Under the pieces are notes generated by a model, which had not been told where the DNA came from, made no database searches, and saw nothing but the letters and a program-made list of their open reading frames with translations. A DNA stretch of 64,000 bases from Benincasa hispida (lineage: Eukaryota > Streptophyta > Magnoliopsida > Cucurbitales > Cucurbitaceae), in contig NC_052353.1 of NCBI RefSeq assembly GCF_009727055.1, forward strand, positions 43,853,979-43,917,978, read 5' to 3'. The translations under genes were made by a program, and so were the position numbers. This document shows positions 36,461-48,547 of this stretch, piece after piece; position 1 is the stretch's first letter; each line of letters opens with the position of its first letter.

Positions 36461-38534
36461 CGTGAGCTAGACGATCGTTTAGGTCAGTAATCTTCTACGT
36501 TATAAACACAAAATATCGCTTAGCATGCAAGGTAAATCGTTACCAAGTTGCACTCATCAGATAGATGATCAGACGCTCGCATATCATACGCGCTAGATCG
36601 ATCGTTTAGGTCAGCAAGCTTCATCACTTAATAACTGACTAAAACGATCGCTTAGTAACTCAAGGTAAATCATTTACATATCGTAGCGTTGCACGATCGC
36701 ATGGACAAATCACCTCGCAGCCTCGTCGTCGTCTACGGCACGATTAAATTCCTATCGTCTATTTCACGCTAAACGATCGTCTTACCTGCTAAAGATTTCT
36801 ACACGATAAAGACCTCCTAGCTTTTCAAAGACCCGTTCACCTCTGAACCGGTTTGCTTAACAAAATTAAAGAGTTTTTTTCATTCCGGTCCTTTTTTAGG
36901 TTTAAAGGCTCATCCCGATCCATAATCTATTTTGTTTAATACAATGTGATGTATGTTTTATATGTCATATGGAATGCACATTATAGTAAATCCCACCTTT
37001 AGGTTATGCATTGATCATGCATCATCTCTTTATTATAATTGTTTATAATTTAAAGAAGCATGATTTTAATCATGTAAGAGCCATGCTCATGCATCATATA
37101 ATATAAGAATTATATTTATGCATGCATTTAAAAAGCAATGACATGCATTCATCTTAATAATTGTTATAGTATAAGTGAATGATAGCATGTTTGCTTGTTA
37201 TTACGCACTATATAAGTAATATAGTAATGATCGAACTTGCATGAACTATACAATAGGTACTTTATAATTAGTATAAACGCCTCATTATACACAAGTTTTT
37301 TAGCTGTTTCTTTTTTAAAAGTTAAAGAGAAAATTAGAACTAAAAGAAATAAGAAAGACATTGCCATGCTCACTTAGGTTTAATTCATTGTTTTTTTAAA
37401 ATGTTTAAAACTTGAATTCACATAGACCTAAGATCACGGTTCTAATATGAATTAGCAACCCTAAGGCTTTAATCTATTTTAATCAGTTTAATGGGATTAA
37501 ATTGGCTAATAAAAGGTAAAAGTGTAGCAAATCTAATCTATAAGGACCTTTTGTCTAAGGCGGGTTTTATCTAGGCTGGGGTATTTAACGTTGACGGAAA
37601 CGTAACACGCTACCTGGGAACTTACCTGGAAAGGTGAATTAGATAGATTTTCTGCATGCATGCAAGTTAAGGACAGTCCATTAAAATGTTTAAATGTGAA
37701 CTATTTGAAACTTTTTATATTTCATAAACAAACGTTGTTTATGAGCAAGACTTTAAAAAGACCACTTAGACTAAAATTCAGTAGCCGGATTGTCTAGGTT
37801 AATGAATCCCTAGGTAGAACATTCAGTGAAGATACTTTCACTTAAACCTTTTTACTATCTCCTAAATATTCCACACCGTGAGATCTATCCTAGGCCTCGC
37901 GGCACCTTTGGCGTATCCCCCCAATGGATGGTTGTTTGCGTAGTCAATATCAAGGTGGATGGAGACAGTGTTCATAGTAAGTGGGAGCGGAAGTGCAATT
38001 AACATATTCCGTCGATTCTCCCTCGTTAGCTGTTGGAATTAAAGTTCACTACGCAATACACTTCGAGGACACCCTGGGGAGTTGTTCTCCCTAAAAGGGA
38101 TTGGAAGTTTTTGTGCGTTTTTCTTTATTGGTATCTCTGTAGAGGATAAGGTAACTTAGTCTACATTGTCCATAATCTGTACATATTTCCCGATTATTCG
38201 CGTAAGACGTTATAGGGCGGGACTCTAAAGCACCAGAAAAACGAGGGGTTACACTTACACGACAATATTAAATGTTAACGATGTCTCTAGACCAGGGAAA
38301 ATCATGGGTGGTTAAGTTAGCGTTCAGTTCCAAGAGTTGGTTTCTGTCCTAATGCTGTTAAGGAATTCTCAGTTCCCAATGAAGGTGCGCAACTAATCAC
38401 CCCCACCGGTGGCGTTTGTCCTGAACTCACTTGAGGCATCAATTGCCAAAATAAAAGTCTATAGCTTAGGGGTACTTGGAAACTGTTTGCAAACAAATGG
38501 TTTTAAAAGTGTTTGCAATAACTAATCTAAATGA
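36461..38534 (+). mobile_element. Leader of the copia element
   Basis: 36461-36800 has repeated acgatcg palindromes. 36900-38100 aligns with the host-element leader at 22240-23050 and 25190-25440. No primer-binding site could be found between the gypsy fragment and this leader. No gene. Confidence 0.6.
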
Positions 38535-41500
38535 TTGTCACCCAAGCAATTTCTCAAATGGGCTATAACCACTTTATCGTTGTTAAGCGTCGAAAAATTA
38601 ACTGACGACAATTTTTCAACATGGAACAATTATGATCACGACGATCCTAATCATCGAGGATCTCATGTTTTGCTCTCATGGAGGGCTTGTCCTTCTTATT
38701 ATAGCTTTCTAATTTGCGCTCGAAATGTTCGCGAGGCATACGAGACGCATGACAAGGGCCAAATGAGAAGGAGCCGAACCTATATCTTGGCAAGTTTTTC
38801 TGACATCTTGGCCAAGAAGCATGAGCCTATGATCTCAGCCCGTGAGATCATGGAGTCCCTGCAAGGGATGTTTGGACAACCGTCTGAACAGCTTATGCAT
38901 GAGGCTCTTAAATATATATTCAACTCCAAAATGCAAGAAGGCACCTCTATTCATGAACATGTGCTAAACATGATGGTTCACTTCAATATGGCGGAGTTGA
39001 ATGGGTCTACCATCTATGAGGGAAATCAGGTTAGCATAATCCTACATTCTTTGCCGGAGAGCTTCCTGCACTTTGTTAGCAATGTGAAAGTGAAACATAA
39101 CCTTACAACTCTCCTCGACGAGTTGCAGACATACCAATCTTTACTGAAAAGTAAGGAGAGGCAGCAGGGTGAGGCAAATGTTGCTTCATCCTCAAGGACG
39201 TTCCATAGAGGTTTGACCTTAGGAACGAAGTCTGCACCTTCTACTTCTAACTCTACAAAGGGAAATAAGAAGAAAGGTGGTAAGGGAAAAGGGAAGGCAC
39301 CTGCTAACCCACCGCTTGTTACCCCAAAGAGGCGTCCACTAGTTGCTAAGGGAAAGTGTTTCTATTGCAACCAAGATGGACATTGGAAGAGGAACTGTCA
39401 TCGGTATCTGAAGGAGAAGAAAGCAGCTAAGGCTAAGGCCAAGGCAGATAAAGGTAAATATGATTTACTTGTGCTCGAAACTTATTTAGTGGAGAATGAT
39501 GATTTGGCTTGGATAATTGATTCAGGCGCTACTAATCATGCTTATTCTTCTTTTCAGAAGATTAGATCTTGGCAACAGCTGGAGACTTGTGAGATAACGA
39601 TACAAGTAGGCACCGGGCACATCGTCTCAGCTGTGGTAGTGGGAGAGATCCAGTTGACTTTACAAAATAGGTTTCTAAATTTAAAAGATGTATGTATTGT
39701 TCCTGAATTAAAAAAGAACCTTATTTCTGTAAAGTTCTTATTGCAATGTAAATACACTTTTTCTTTCAATGTGAGTAAAGCGTTTATTCATAAAGATGGT
39801 GTTTTTATTTGCACAGCAAATCTGGAATCAAATTTATATGTGCTAAGGTCGTTAACCATTAATTCCCTTCATAATACTGAAATGTTCAGAACTGTCGTAA
39901 CTCAATCAAAACGTCAATGTATTTCTCCTAAAAAAAATGCCCAACTTTGGCATCTACGTTTAGGCACATCAATCTCAAAAGGATTGAGAGATTGGTGAAG
40001 AATGGACTTCTAAGTGAGTTAGAAGAGAATTCTTTACCTGTGTGCGAATCTTGCCTTGAGGGTAAGATAACTAAACGACCTTTTATTGGAAAAGGTTTTA
40101 GAGCCAAAGAGCCTCTTGAGTTAGTACATTCTAACATTTGTGGTCCTATGAATGTGCGAGTCTGGGGTGGTTATGAGTATTTTATCAGTTTTATTGATGA
40201 TTACTCCAGGTACGGGTATGTTTATCTTTTGCAACGGAAGTCTGAATCCTTTGAAAAGTTCAAAAGGTTCAAGGCTGAAGTTGAAAACGCATTGGATAGA
40301 CGGATTAAAACACTTCGATCAGATCGAGAGGAGAGTTTTTGGACTCCGTATTCCAGGACTATTTGATAGAATATGGAATCGTTTCCCAACTCTCAGTTTC
40401 AGGTACACCTCAGCAGAATGGTGTAGCAGAGAGGAGAAATAGGACCCTGTTAGACATGGTTCGTTCAATGATGAGTTACGCTTCCTTATCGACTCGTTTT
40501 GGGGTTTCGCAGTGGAGACTGCGTTGTACATACTCAACTGTGTTCCCTCAAAGAGTATTGCAAGAATACCTCTGAAGTTGTGGAATGGGCGTAAAGCTAG
40601 TTTACGTCATTTTCGCATGTGGAGTTGCCCTGCACATGTGCTTGAGGCTAATCCCAAGAAGTTGGAACCACGGTCGAGGTTATGCCTCTTTATAGGCTAC
40701 CCTAAAGGTACACGAGGGGGTTATTTTTATGATCCGACGAAAAATAGGGTGTTTGTTTCAATAAACGCTACTTTCTTGGAGAAGGATCATATAAGGGAGC
40801 ACAGTCCACGAAGCAAAGTCGTGTTACGTGAGCTTTCCAATGAAACTATTGAAACTTCAATAAGAGTTGTTGAAGAGCCTGCTACATCAATAAGAGTTGT
40901 TGATGAGAGTTCACCCAGTAGGTCGGTTCCACCTCAAGAGTTGAGGGAACCTCGACGTAGTGGGTTGCAAACCCACCCGTTCGCTATCTAGGTTTCACAG
41001 AAATCCTTGCTATGGTAGCAGATGGCGACGTTGAGGATCCGTTGTCTTATAAGAAGGCAATGGAGGATGTAGATCGGGATGAATGAGTTAAGGCCATGGA
41101 TCTCGAGGTGGAGTCAATGTACTTCAACTCAGTATGGGATCTTGTAGATCAGCCTGATGGGGTTCGCCATATAGATTGTAAATGGATCTACAGGTGCAAA
41201 CGGGGTGCTAATGGGATGGTACAGACCTTAAAGGCTCGACTTGTGGCAAAGAGTTTATACCCAGAAGAGGGAGTCGACTATGAGGAGACTTTTTCGCCGT
41301 TATGCATGTAAAGTCGATCTGCATCCTCCATTGTCCATTGCAGCTTAATTATAATTATGAGATTCTGGCAAATGAACGTCAGGACTGAAACAGGCGTCTC
41401 GATCTTGGAATATACGATTTGATGTTGCGATCAAGTCGTAGACTTTGACCAAAAACGTTGATGAACCTTGTGTCTACAAGAAGATCATCAACACTTCAGT

Positions 41501-42520
41501 AGTCTTCTTAGTATTAATGTAGACCAATATCCTACTCATTGGGAATGATGTAGGTCACTGATTATAGTTAAAAACTGGTTAGCGACCTAATTCCAAAATG
41601 AAAGATTCGGGAGAGGCTCGATTTGTTTTAAGAATTCAGATCTTTCGGGATCGGTAAAAAACAAAGTGCTAGCACTGTCTCAGGCATCGTACATTGACAA
41701 GATGTTGCTCAAGTACTCGATGCAGGACTCCAAAGAGGGGCCCTATGCCGTTCAAGCATGAAGTCACTTTGCCTAAGGAAATGTATCGTAAGACGCCTCA
41801 AGAGGTTGAGGAAATGAGACGGGTCCCATATGCGTCTGTCATTGGCAGTTTGATGTACGCGAGCTTTGTACTCGTTCAGACATCTGCTACACTATGGTTA
41901 TAGTTCGTAGGTATCAAACCCAGGCCAGGGTCACTGGACTGCAGTGAAGAACATCCTCAAGTATCTTCGGAGAACGAGGGACTAGATTCTCGTGTATGGT
42001 TCTAGGGATTTGATCCTTACAGAATACACGGACTCTGACTTTCAGACTGATAAGGACTCTCGCAAGTCCACATCAAAGATCAGTCTTCACTCTTAACGGA
42101 GGAAGTTGTAGTGTGGCGATGCACTAAGCAGGGGTTGCATCGCCGACTCCACTATGGAGGCGAAGTACGTAGTGGCTTGCGAAGCTGCAAAAGAGGCCAT
42201 CTGGCTCAGGAAGTTCTTGAATAGACCTAGAAGTGGCCTAGATATGTCTAGACCCATTACCCCCTATTGTGATAATAGTGTGGCAATGGTGAACTCCAAA
42301 GAGCTAAGGAGTCACCGGCACGGTAAAACACATAGAACGGAAGTATCATCTGATACCGTGAGATAGTGCAGTCGAGGGGACGTGATCGTAACGCAGATCG
42401 CTTTCGGAGCACAATGTTACTGACCCGTTTACGAATGCTCTCACGGCTACAGTGTTTGAGGGGCATCTACAGAGCATGGTCTACAAGATCGCCCGCGGCT
42501 TGAACTAAGGCAAGTGGGAG
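38535..42520 (+). pseudogene. Copia gag-pol polyprotein gene, broken
   Basis: A gag-like region is open from about 38535 to 39998 (first in-frame ATG is internal). It has an EKLTDDNFSTW motif, a frame disturbance shortly after, and a zinc knuckle CFYCNQDGHWKRNC (about 39357-39398). Protease follows with WIIDSGATNH. Pre-integrase and integrase (about 39940-40580) are split by at least two frameshifts, with GTPQQNGVAERRNRTLLDMV still clear. Reverse transcriptase begins near 41034 with an in-frame stop, then breaks after EETFSPLC, with much of the catalytic core missing or scrambled. RNase H remnants (MEAKYVVACEAAKEAIWL) lie at 42154-42230. No functional protein can be made. Confidence 0.85.
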
Positions 42521-42609
42521 ATTTTATTATACGGGCTTTTATGCCCTAGTTTATTGTTGTGTACTCAATTTTTTGTACACCCCACTTCGCTTTAGGACAA
42601 GCGAGAGAT

Positions 42610-44662
42610 TGTTGGGGTTGATGCCCTAAAGTCTCGTGTTCTGTAGTTTTGTAAACAGTATACACGAACACCTATGATTGTTAATATATGAAATTTACTT
42701 CACATCTTGTTGTTTTGCTCGGTATTTTGTTTTATTGCTTTTACCACAAACCAATAAACATAAAATCCCTGGTTATCTGTATGTGACTCAAGCATGTATG
42801 TGGTGACATACAAGTGGATCATGTCTTGAGTGATAACCAAAATGGTCTGTAGTATATGGATATAGGAGGGAAAACCTTTTATCCTGGTAATGCTATGGAT
42901 GCGGCCCGCTTTGTGGAATGGTCACAAGTGTTGTAACTTACCACAGATGATATGATCCTGATCATTCGTGTTGGGGACATGCGAGCGGGGGCGTCCTATA
43001 CAAAGAGTTTGTATAAGACCTGACCACGAAGTATTAATGTCTCATTATATAACACCGTTCATGACAGAGACTTCACTTCACTAGAATGACCATAGGTAAC
43101 ATGACCTCAATCCTGAGTGAGTTGAGAACTCCTGCCATTGAGGGCGATCCTTTGATTTGTATGGGTGCGAGTGGCCAAGTCGCTGATTCAAACCTACCAT
43201 TTTGGGGATATGTCTGATTTGGGAGCTGGGAACTCAACTACACAAGATGGAATTCACTCCTTCCCCAAGGCAGGGGTAAGTAGATAGATGGCTCCCTTAA
43301 AGGCTGATTCCGAGGCTTGAACGATGTGGCGCCATACACCTGCTTAAACGATGTGGCGCCATACACCTTCTCTTAACTTGAGAGGTGTTCACACATAGTT
43401 GGACTATGTTGTATTATTCATTAGAGGAACCAGTGGTACTTAAGGAGTGAGATGTAACTACAGGGAAAAAATGGTAAATTGGCCCAGCTGTACTTACGAG
43501 CATCTGTGAAGGGTCGTCGTAATCATAATTGGTTATATCCAATAGACACAGAAATATATTTGTGGTAAAGAGTTCAGCTGTTGGTCTTTAGTGGAATGCC
43601 TGGTAGTTAAGGGGATGGTGGATCTCGTAGCTAAAGAGTTTAGTTAGTTATTCACGTACCGTTGGAGCTTCGAGCCACAGGTCCATTAGGTCACCTGGGT
43701 AGCTTGGATAAATTCGAGAACCAGTGTTTCGGTTAATTTGAAATGTTCAAATTGACAAGAGGAAATTCAATTATATATGATATAATTAGACTGGTTAATT
43801 ATATATGATGTAATTTACTAAATGTATGAGATACATTATTTTGGAGGAAATTAGATATAAATATGATTTATATCAAATAGAGGAAAAATATTATAGTAGA
43901 TATATGATATCAAACTATAGGATATAAATATAATATGATTATATTTATTAATTAAATTAATAATTAACCAATTAAACGTTTGAACGTGGGAACGTGGGGC
44001 CGCAAAGATTAAGGTAACCGACGGGTTGAAGTATAAAAATGGTTTTCATTTTGAGTTTTAATTCATTCGTGCATTTGATATCCCTTGCCTCAAAAGAAAC
44101 TGTGAAAGAGCGATCGCCGAGAGCCTATACGATAGAATCTCATTCGTCTAAACGATCGTATACCAATTTTCTAAACGATCGTCCAGTTTTTCCTAAATGA
44201 TCGTGTAGCTCTACTATACGATAAGTGTCTCCACTATACGATAGAAGAGCTCTTCTCGTGCGTGTTTATCGTCTACACGAAATCTTCTCCTCCGTCCTCT
44301 ACCAAACTCACTAGAGCTCACTCTTTGGGTTTTTGATGCAAAGGATACTCGGGTTTCCCTTGTGATGATGTTGTCCCCGCGACCTTGTTCATGTACGTTC
44401 AGATCATGCAGTAACAGTCGAGAGACTCGTCGGGTACTGGTAGATCGGTAAGAGTTTTCTGCTGTAGTGGGTTCAAACAAACGAAGACCGTCTTCCTCTA
44501 GTATGAACCCCTTTCTCTATGTTTTATCGTATTCTAAGCATGTTGTTGATGAGTTTAATATGCATAACTATTAGTATAGAATGTACATCATTTATATTCC
44601 GGTCACTGTGAAATCGGAGTGATCTGAACCCGCTCATGGAACTCTCGGTATGAGATCCTTCA
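42610..44662 (+). repeat. 3' LTR of the copia element
   Basis: 2053 bp. Uninterrupted copy of the LTR. Contains a cluster of gcgatcgc/acgatcg words at 44100-44260 and a local duplication of a 'cgatgtggcgccatacacc' unit at about 43320-43370. Confidence 0.85.
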
Positions 44663-44940
44663 ATTCATTCCTTCCCTATTGTAGGGCTGATTCCGAGGCT
44701 TGAACAATGAGGCGTCTCACCCTCTCCTAGCCCGAGAAGGGTTCAGTCATAATTGGAAAATGACTAATTGTTCATTAGAGGAATCAATGGTACTTAAGAA
44801 GTTAGATGTAACTATAAAGGCAAAACGATAATTTAACCTAGATTTATTTATAAGCAATTTGTGGAGGGTCAACTACACTGTCAATTGGTTATATCCAATG
44901 GACATAGAAATATATATGTAGTGCAAAGAGTGCAGTTGTT
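44663..44940 (+). repeat. 3' LTR of the host element, second segment
   Basis: Resumes the host LTR (attcattccttccctattgt, then gctgattccgaggcttgaac) collinear with 20120-20420. It ends at ttgtt, where the next insertion begins. Confidence 0.75.
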
Positions 44941-46508
44941 TGTTCTGTGCTTATGTCGTTTTCTATCCCATTTTAAGACAATGCATTAGTTTGATATAGT
45001 TTAATATTTCATGCAAAGCTCTAGTTGCATACAAGATTTTTTAAGGTAGATCCAAGTATAAACCTAGTTCAAGTTTTCTAGTAAGCTTAGGGTCGAATAC
45101 AGGGATTAGTTGGTACTAACACAAGATGGTTAAATGATCTTCCGCAGCGATGATTCTCATATATATATGTCTGTGTTGAGATTATAAACTAAATAAAATA
45201 ACGTACATGGAAGAGAAAGAGGTTGGAGAAGGGGGATGCATTGACAAGATGTATGATGTGTTGGAATGCAATGTGTTGATTCCTCAGTGACAGACAACAA
45301 ACTTGAATGAAATCAATGGAATGAGATAGGGTTGGGAAGACTATCTGGTAATTTCTAAGTGTATATATATAATGTGTTTAAGTTATGTTCCTTTCTTAAG
45401 TCTTTCAACATCTCTCGATGCGATTGCCACACTTATCTTATATCTAAGATGCATATGTTGGATAAAATGAACAGATTAACATGATTAATTTTATCTCTAA
45501 AGCTACTCAATATTCTTACTTAATGCATTTCACAGTTACTTACTCTCTCAAGCAATTAACTATTTCTACTCAAATCAATTGATCAGATAGATTTAAGCAT
45601 AAAACGTTTAAGTAAATATCAAGCAAGTTGAACTCACATACATGTAACTTAGCAGGTTAACATTAGTTCCACCCAATCCAAAATGAATTTAGCTATTCAT
45701 GATGAAGGCAAGTAAGTAAAGGGGTGTGGAAATGGATGAAATCATGATTGAATTAATATTATTGAAGTATTTGTACAGAATCCCAGTTTAATCAAGACAA
45801 ATAATGGAAGAAAATGCTAAGTAAGGGAAAGGAAAGTGTCAAGCCACCAGGGTCAATATCTTTTTCCCTTTGGCTTGATTTTTTATGCTTGCTATTGTGA
45901 CTAGGGTGGGGACGTGCTGAAGGTCATCTTTCTCGAGCTCTAACTCCAAAAAAACCTCTATAATCGACGGTTGAAATAGAGGTCAGACTTCTTTTCCTTT
46001 TGCAAGCGGCTGAGGAACTAAGTTCGTAAAGAAATTCTAACTGCATACTCCTAAGTGTGTAGTGTCTCATCCTTTTTCAGGTAGCCAACTTCCTCTTTTA
46101 TAGACACCTAGGTTGAGTAGCTTATGATTTGATGGCATTAATTTTCATGCTCTGTTGTAGCTGCCTGCCATCCTGATTTGTTCAAACGCCGCCTATCAGG
46201 TTACCCATACTGCAAGTTGAGATTTGATGTTAAATGCATGAGCGAAATGTATTGTCTTGCATCAGATGGGTCCCAACGCATGCTTCCTGCATTGGCTTCT
46301 CTACAACACTTAGTGAAATTCCACAATTCCTGCGTTATCAAGCGTCAGTAGTGCATTTTTCTTTTAAAAGAATTCTTTTGTTTGTATTAAACGCATATAT
46401 GTAATTTTATATGTTTTTATATTTAAATGAATGTGTTTCTCATTATTTGATCCTAATTATTCCAACTTTCAGAGAATAATAACTTATATTTCTATAAGTT
46501 ATCAACAA
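44941..46508 (-). mobile_element. Solo LTR, probably gypsy type
   Basis: It starts tgttctgtgcttatg and ends atcaacaa (on the minus strand TGTTGATAACTTATAG). It is flanked by ttgtt on both sides (44936-44940 and 46509-46513), with one extra base at the right end. No coding domain. The phrase agggtcgaatacagggatt (about 45089) is a recurrent plant gypsy-LTR signature, which is the basis for the type call. Confidence 0.6.
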
Positions 46509-46740
46509 TTGTTGGCCTTTAGTGGAGTGGACAACAGTTAATTAGGGTTGATTAAGTTAATTAAAGAGTTTAATTAATTAATCAAGTATCATTGGAGCTT
46601 AATCTATAGGTCCATAAATCCCCTCGTTAGCTCAATAAGAACTAATGAGAATCAAATTAATTTTGATTTAATTTGAATTGTTAAAATTGATTAAAGAGAG
46701 TTAATTTTATAAGATACAATTAAATAATGTATAATGATAC
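46509..46740 (+). repeat. 3' LTR of the host element, third segment
   Basis: ttgttggcctttagtggagt onward is collinear with 20420-20645 of the 5' LTR. It stops at 46740, where another LTR fragment starts. Confidence 0.75.
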
Positions 46741-47544
46741 TATTGGGGTTGGTGCCCTAAATCTCGCAGGGTTCTGTAGTTTATAATTGTATTGTATAAA
46801 CATTTTATTTATTTAATAAAATATGAGATGTTTTATTTGACATTTAGTAGCATTAAACCCATAAACCAATAAATTAACATCCAAAGCTATATTTTGTAGC
46901 TTAAACATGTATGTAGAGACGTACAGGTGAATCATGTTTAAGTGATAACCTAAATAGTCTGTCGCAGATGAATAAGGTTAGATACTTTGTAGATGATACA
47001 ATTGTTGTAAAGTGCTACAAATGATTTGATCCTGATCATTCATGTGGAGACATGTTAACGGGGATATTCTATACAAAAGAGTTTGTATAACACCGAACCA
47101 CGAAATGACTAGTCTCATTATATAATGTCGTTCATAATAGAGACTTAAATTTCACAAGGATGACCGTAGGTGACATGACCTAAATCCTAAGTGAGTTGTG
47201 AACTTCTGTCTATGAAGGCAATCCTTTGATTTGTATGGTGAGAGTGGCCAGATTGCCGACTCAACAAGGCTATCATTTTGGGGATACGTCTTATTGGGGA
47301 GCTAGGAACACAGCTAGACAAGACGGAATTCGCTCCTTCCTTGAGGTAGGGGAAGTAGATAAATTGCTTCTTTAACGACTGATTCTGGGGCTTGAATAAT
47401 GTGGTGTCACACTCTCTTCTAGGCCGAGAGGAGTCTAGTCATAGTTGGATTATGATTTATTGTTCATTAGAGGAATTAGTGGTACTTAAAGAGTTAGATG
47501 TAACTACAAGGACAAAACGGTAATTTTGGCCTAGCTGTACTCAA
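46741..47544 (+). mobile_element. Truncated LTR of the solo-LTR (23059) family
   Basis: TATTGGGGTTGGTGCCC start matches 23059 onward (shared cctaaatctcg, then ttataattgtattgta and ttatttgacatttagtag). Only the first 0.8 kb is present. It ends at 'gtactcaa', and about 0.5 kb of host LTR expected between 46740 and 48139 is missing, so the insertion came with, or was followed by, a deletion. Confidence 0.7.
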
Positions 47545-48138
47545 TAGTGGTGTTAAAAAAATACGATGACTTGAAAAAACTGATTAACCCAACCTAACCC
47601 GTATGGTTTCAGTCGGGTCATCAATTCATTTGGATTAGGTTGGGTTCAAATAAATGAAAACTTATGGGTTGGGTTGGTTCATGGGTTCATCTAAATAACC
47701 CAAACCAACCCGAACTTATCATTAACTTAAAAATGTATATTTTTTTGTACTTATGGTACAATTATATATACATTTATTTTATAGTTTCGTTTAATTCCTT
47801 TATGTTCTGGATAATTTATTTTCCAACAACTCTTAAAAATAGTTTTTTAGCACCTTGGAAAGAATTTTTTCATTATATAAATTGAAATTGATTTTTAATT
47901 TTAGTTCAGTATATGAAAATAATTAAATAAAATTTTTGCATATTAACATTTTACTTATTTTTAGAATAAATATTTAAATAAATGACCCGAATAACCCGAA
48001 CCGTCCTGAATAGTTGGGTTGGGTTGGATTCATTTTTTAATAAGGGTTATTTGAGTTGAAGAAATTTACAACCCAAATAATTGGGTTGGATCTAAAAAGT
48101 CCTTAAATCTAACCCAACCCAACCCACGAACACCCCTA
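47545..48138. mobile_element. hAT-type MITE, GGGTTGG family, copy 2
   Basis: Ends TAGTGGTGTT and AACACCCCTA are imperfect inverted repeats. Flanks gtactcaa (47537-47544) and gttctcaa (48139-48146) match at 7 of 8 positions, the 8-bp duplication size of hAT elements. The interior is AT-rich, bordered by repeated ggttgggtt / aacccaaccc blocks near both ends, and lacks coding capacity. Confidence 0.75.
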
Positions 48139-48542
48139 GTTCTCAATTTCTTCTTCTTCTCTCTGGTTTTTTGTCTCTCTGTATTCTCTCAAGTACTTCT
48201 CCTCTCCCTTACCAACATTAAGTGCAAGCATACAAACTCTGCATGATTCTCGTCCCTGAGAATAACAGAGAAGCCCTTGTGGTGGTGTTCCTTGATGTTG
48301 TGTTCGCGGTGCCAGGTTTGGGAGATCAGGAAAGTTTGTACTGTGGAGAGGAAATATGAAGATATAGATCTTCAAGGATATGTATTGCTTAATCCCTCCC
48401 TCTCTAATTGCACAGTAGAAGCATGCTTAGTTTTTGTTTATCTTACTTTTCCATCGCCTTTAAATTATTATTGTTCTGTAAAACAAAAATTAAAGACTGA
48501 TGCAGTCGATTACTTCCACTGTGGATATTCATATTTTATTTA
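48139..48542 (+). repeat. 3' LTR of the host element, final segment
   Basis: Collinear with 21143-21563 (accaacattaagtgca, attctcgtcc, gttgtgttc and ggtttgggagatca). It ends tattcatattttattta, where the 5' LTR has tattcatattcccttca, and is followed by the duplication caaga. Confidence 0.85.
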
Positions 48543-48547
48543 CAAGA

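Larger units (their letters stand above)
33463..44662 (+). mobile_element. Ty1/copia element with degenerate gag-pol
   Basis: LTRs start TGTTGGGGTTGATGCCC at 33463 and 42610. The 3' LTR ends CCTTCA at 44662. Flanks are tttca and attca, a near-match 5-bp duplication. Internal order is gag, protease, integrase, reverse transcriptase, RNase H, which is the copia order. The 3' part of the 5' LTR and the primer-binding site are missing and replaced by a gypsy fragment, so the element cannot be complete. LTRs look about 95% alike by eye over the shared first kilobase. Confidence 0.85.
19600..48542 (+). mobile_element. Large nested LTR retrotransposon (host element, heavily interrupted)
   Basis: A left LTR (19600-21563) and a right LTR starting at 32881 and ending at 48542 share long collinear sequence (TGTTRGGATGTATGCC start, then aacttaaacatgtatgtaga and many later blocks). 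The host is flanked by an exact 5-bp duplication, caaga at 19595-19599 and 48543-48547. The internal region begins with a primer-binding site and has no recognisable gag-pol of its own, so the element looks non-autonomous. Later insertions account for most of the length. Its leader matches the leader of the copia element at 33463-44662, so it is probably of the same Ty1/copia lineage. Confidence 0.8.

Noticed and set aside
40152..40537. Additional plus- and minus-strand frames over the integrase region
   Set aside because: Shadow frames of the broken copia integrase; motifs appear only in the listed plus-strand frames.
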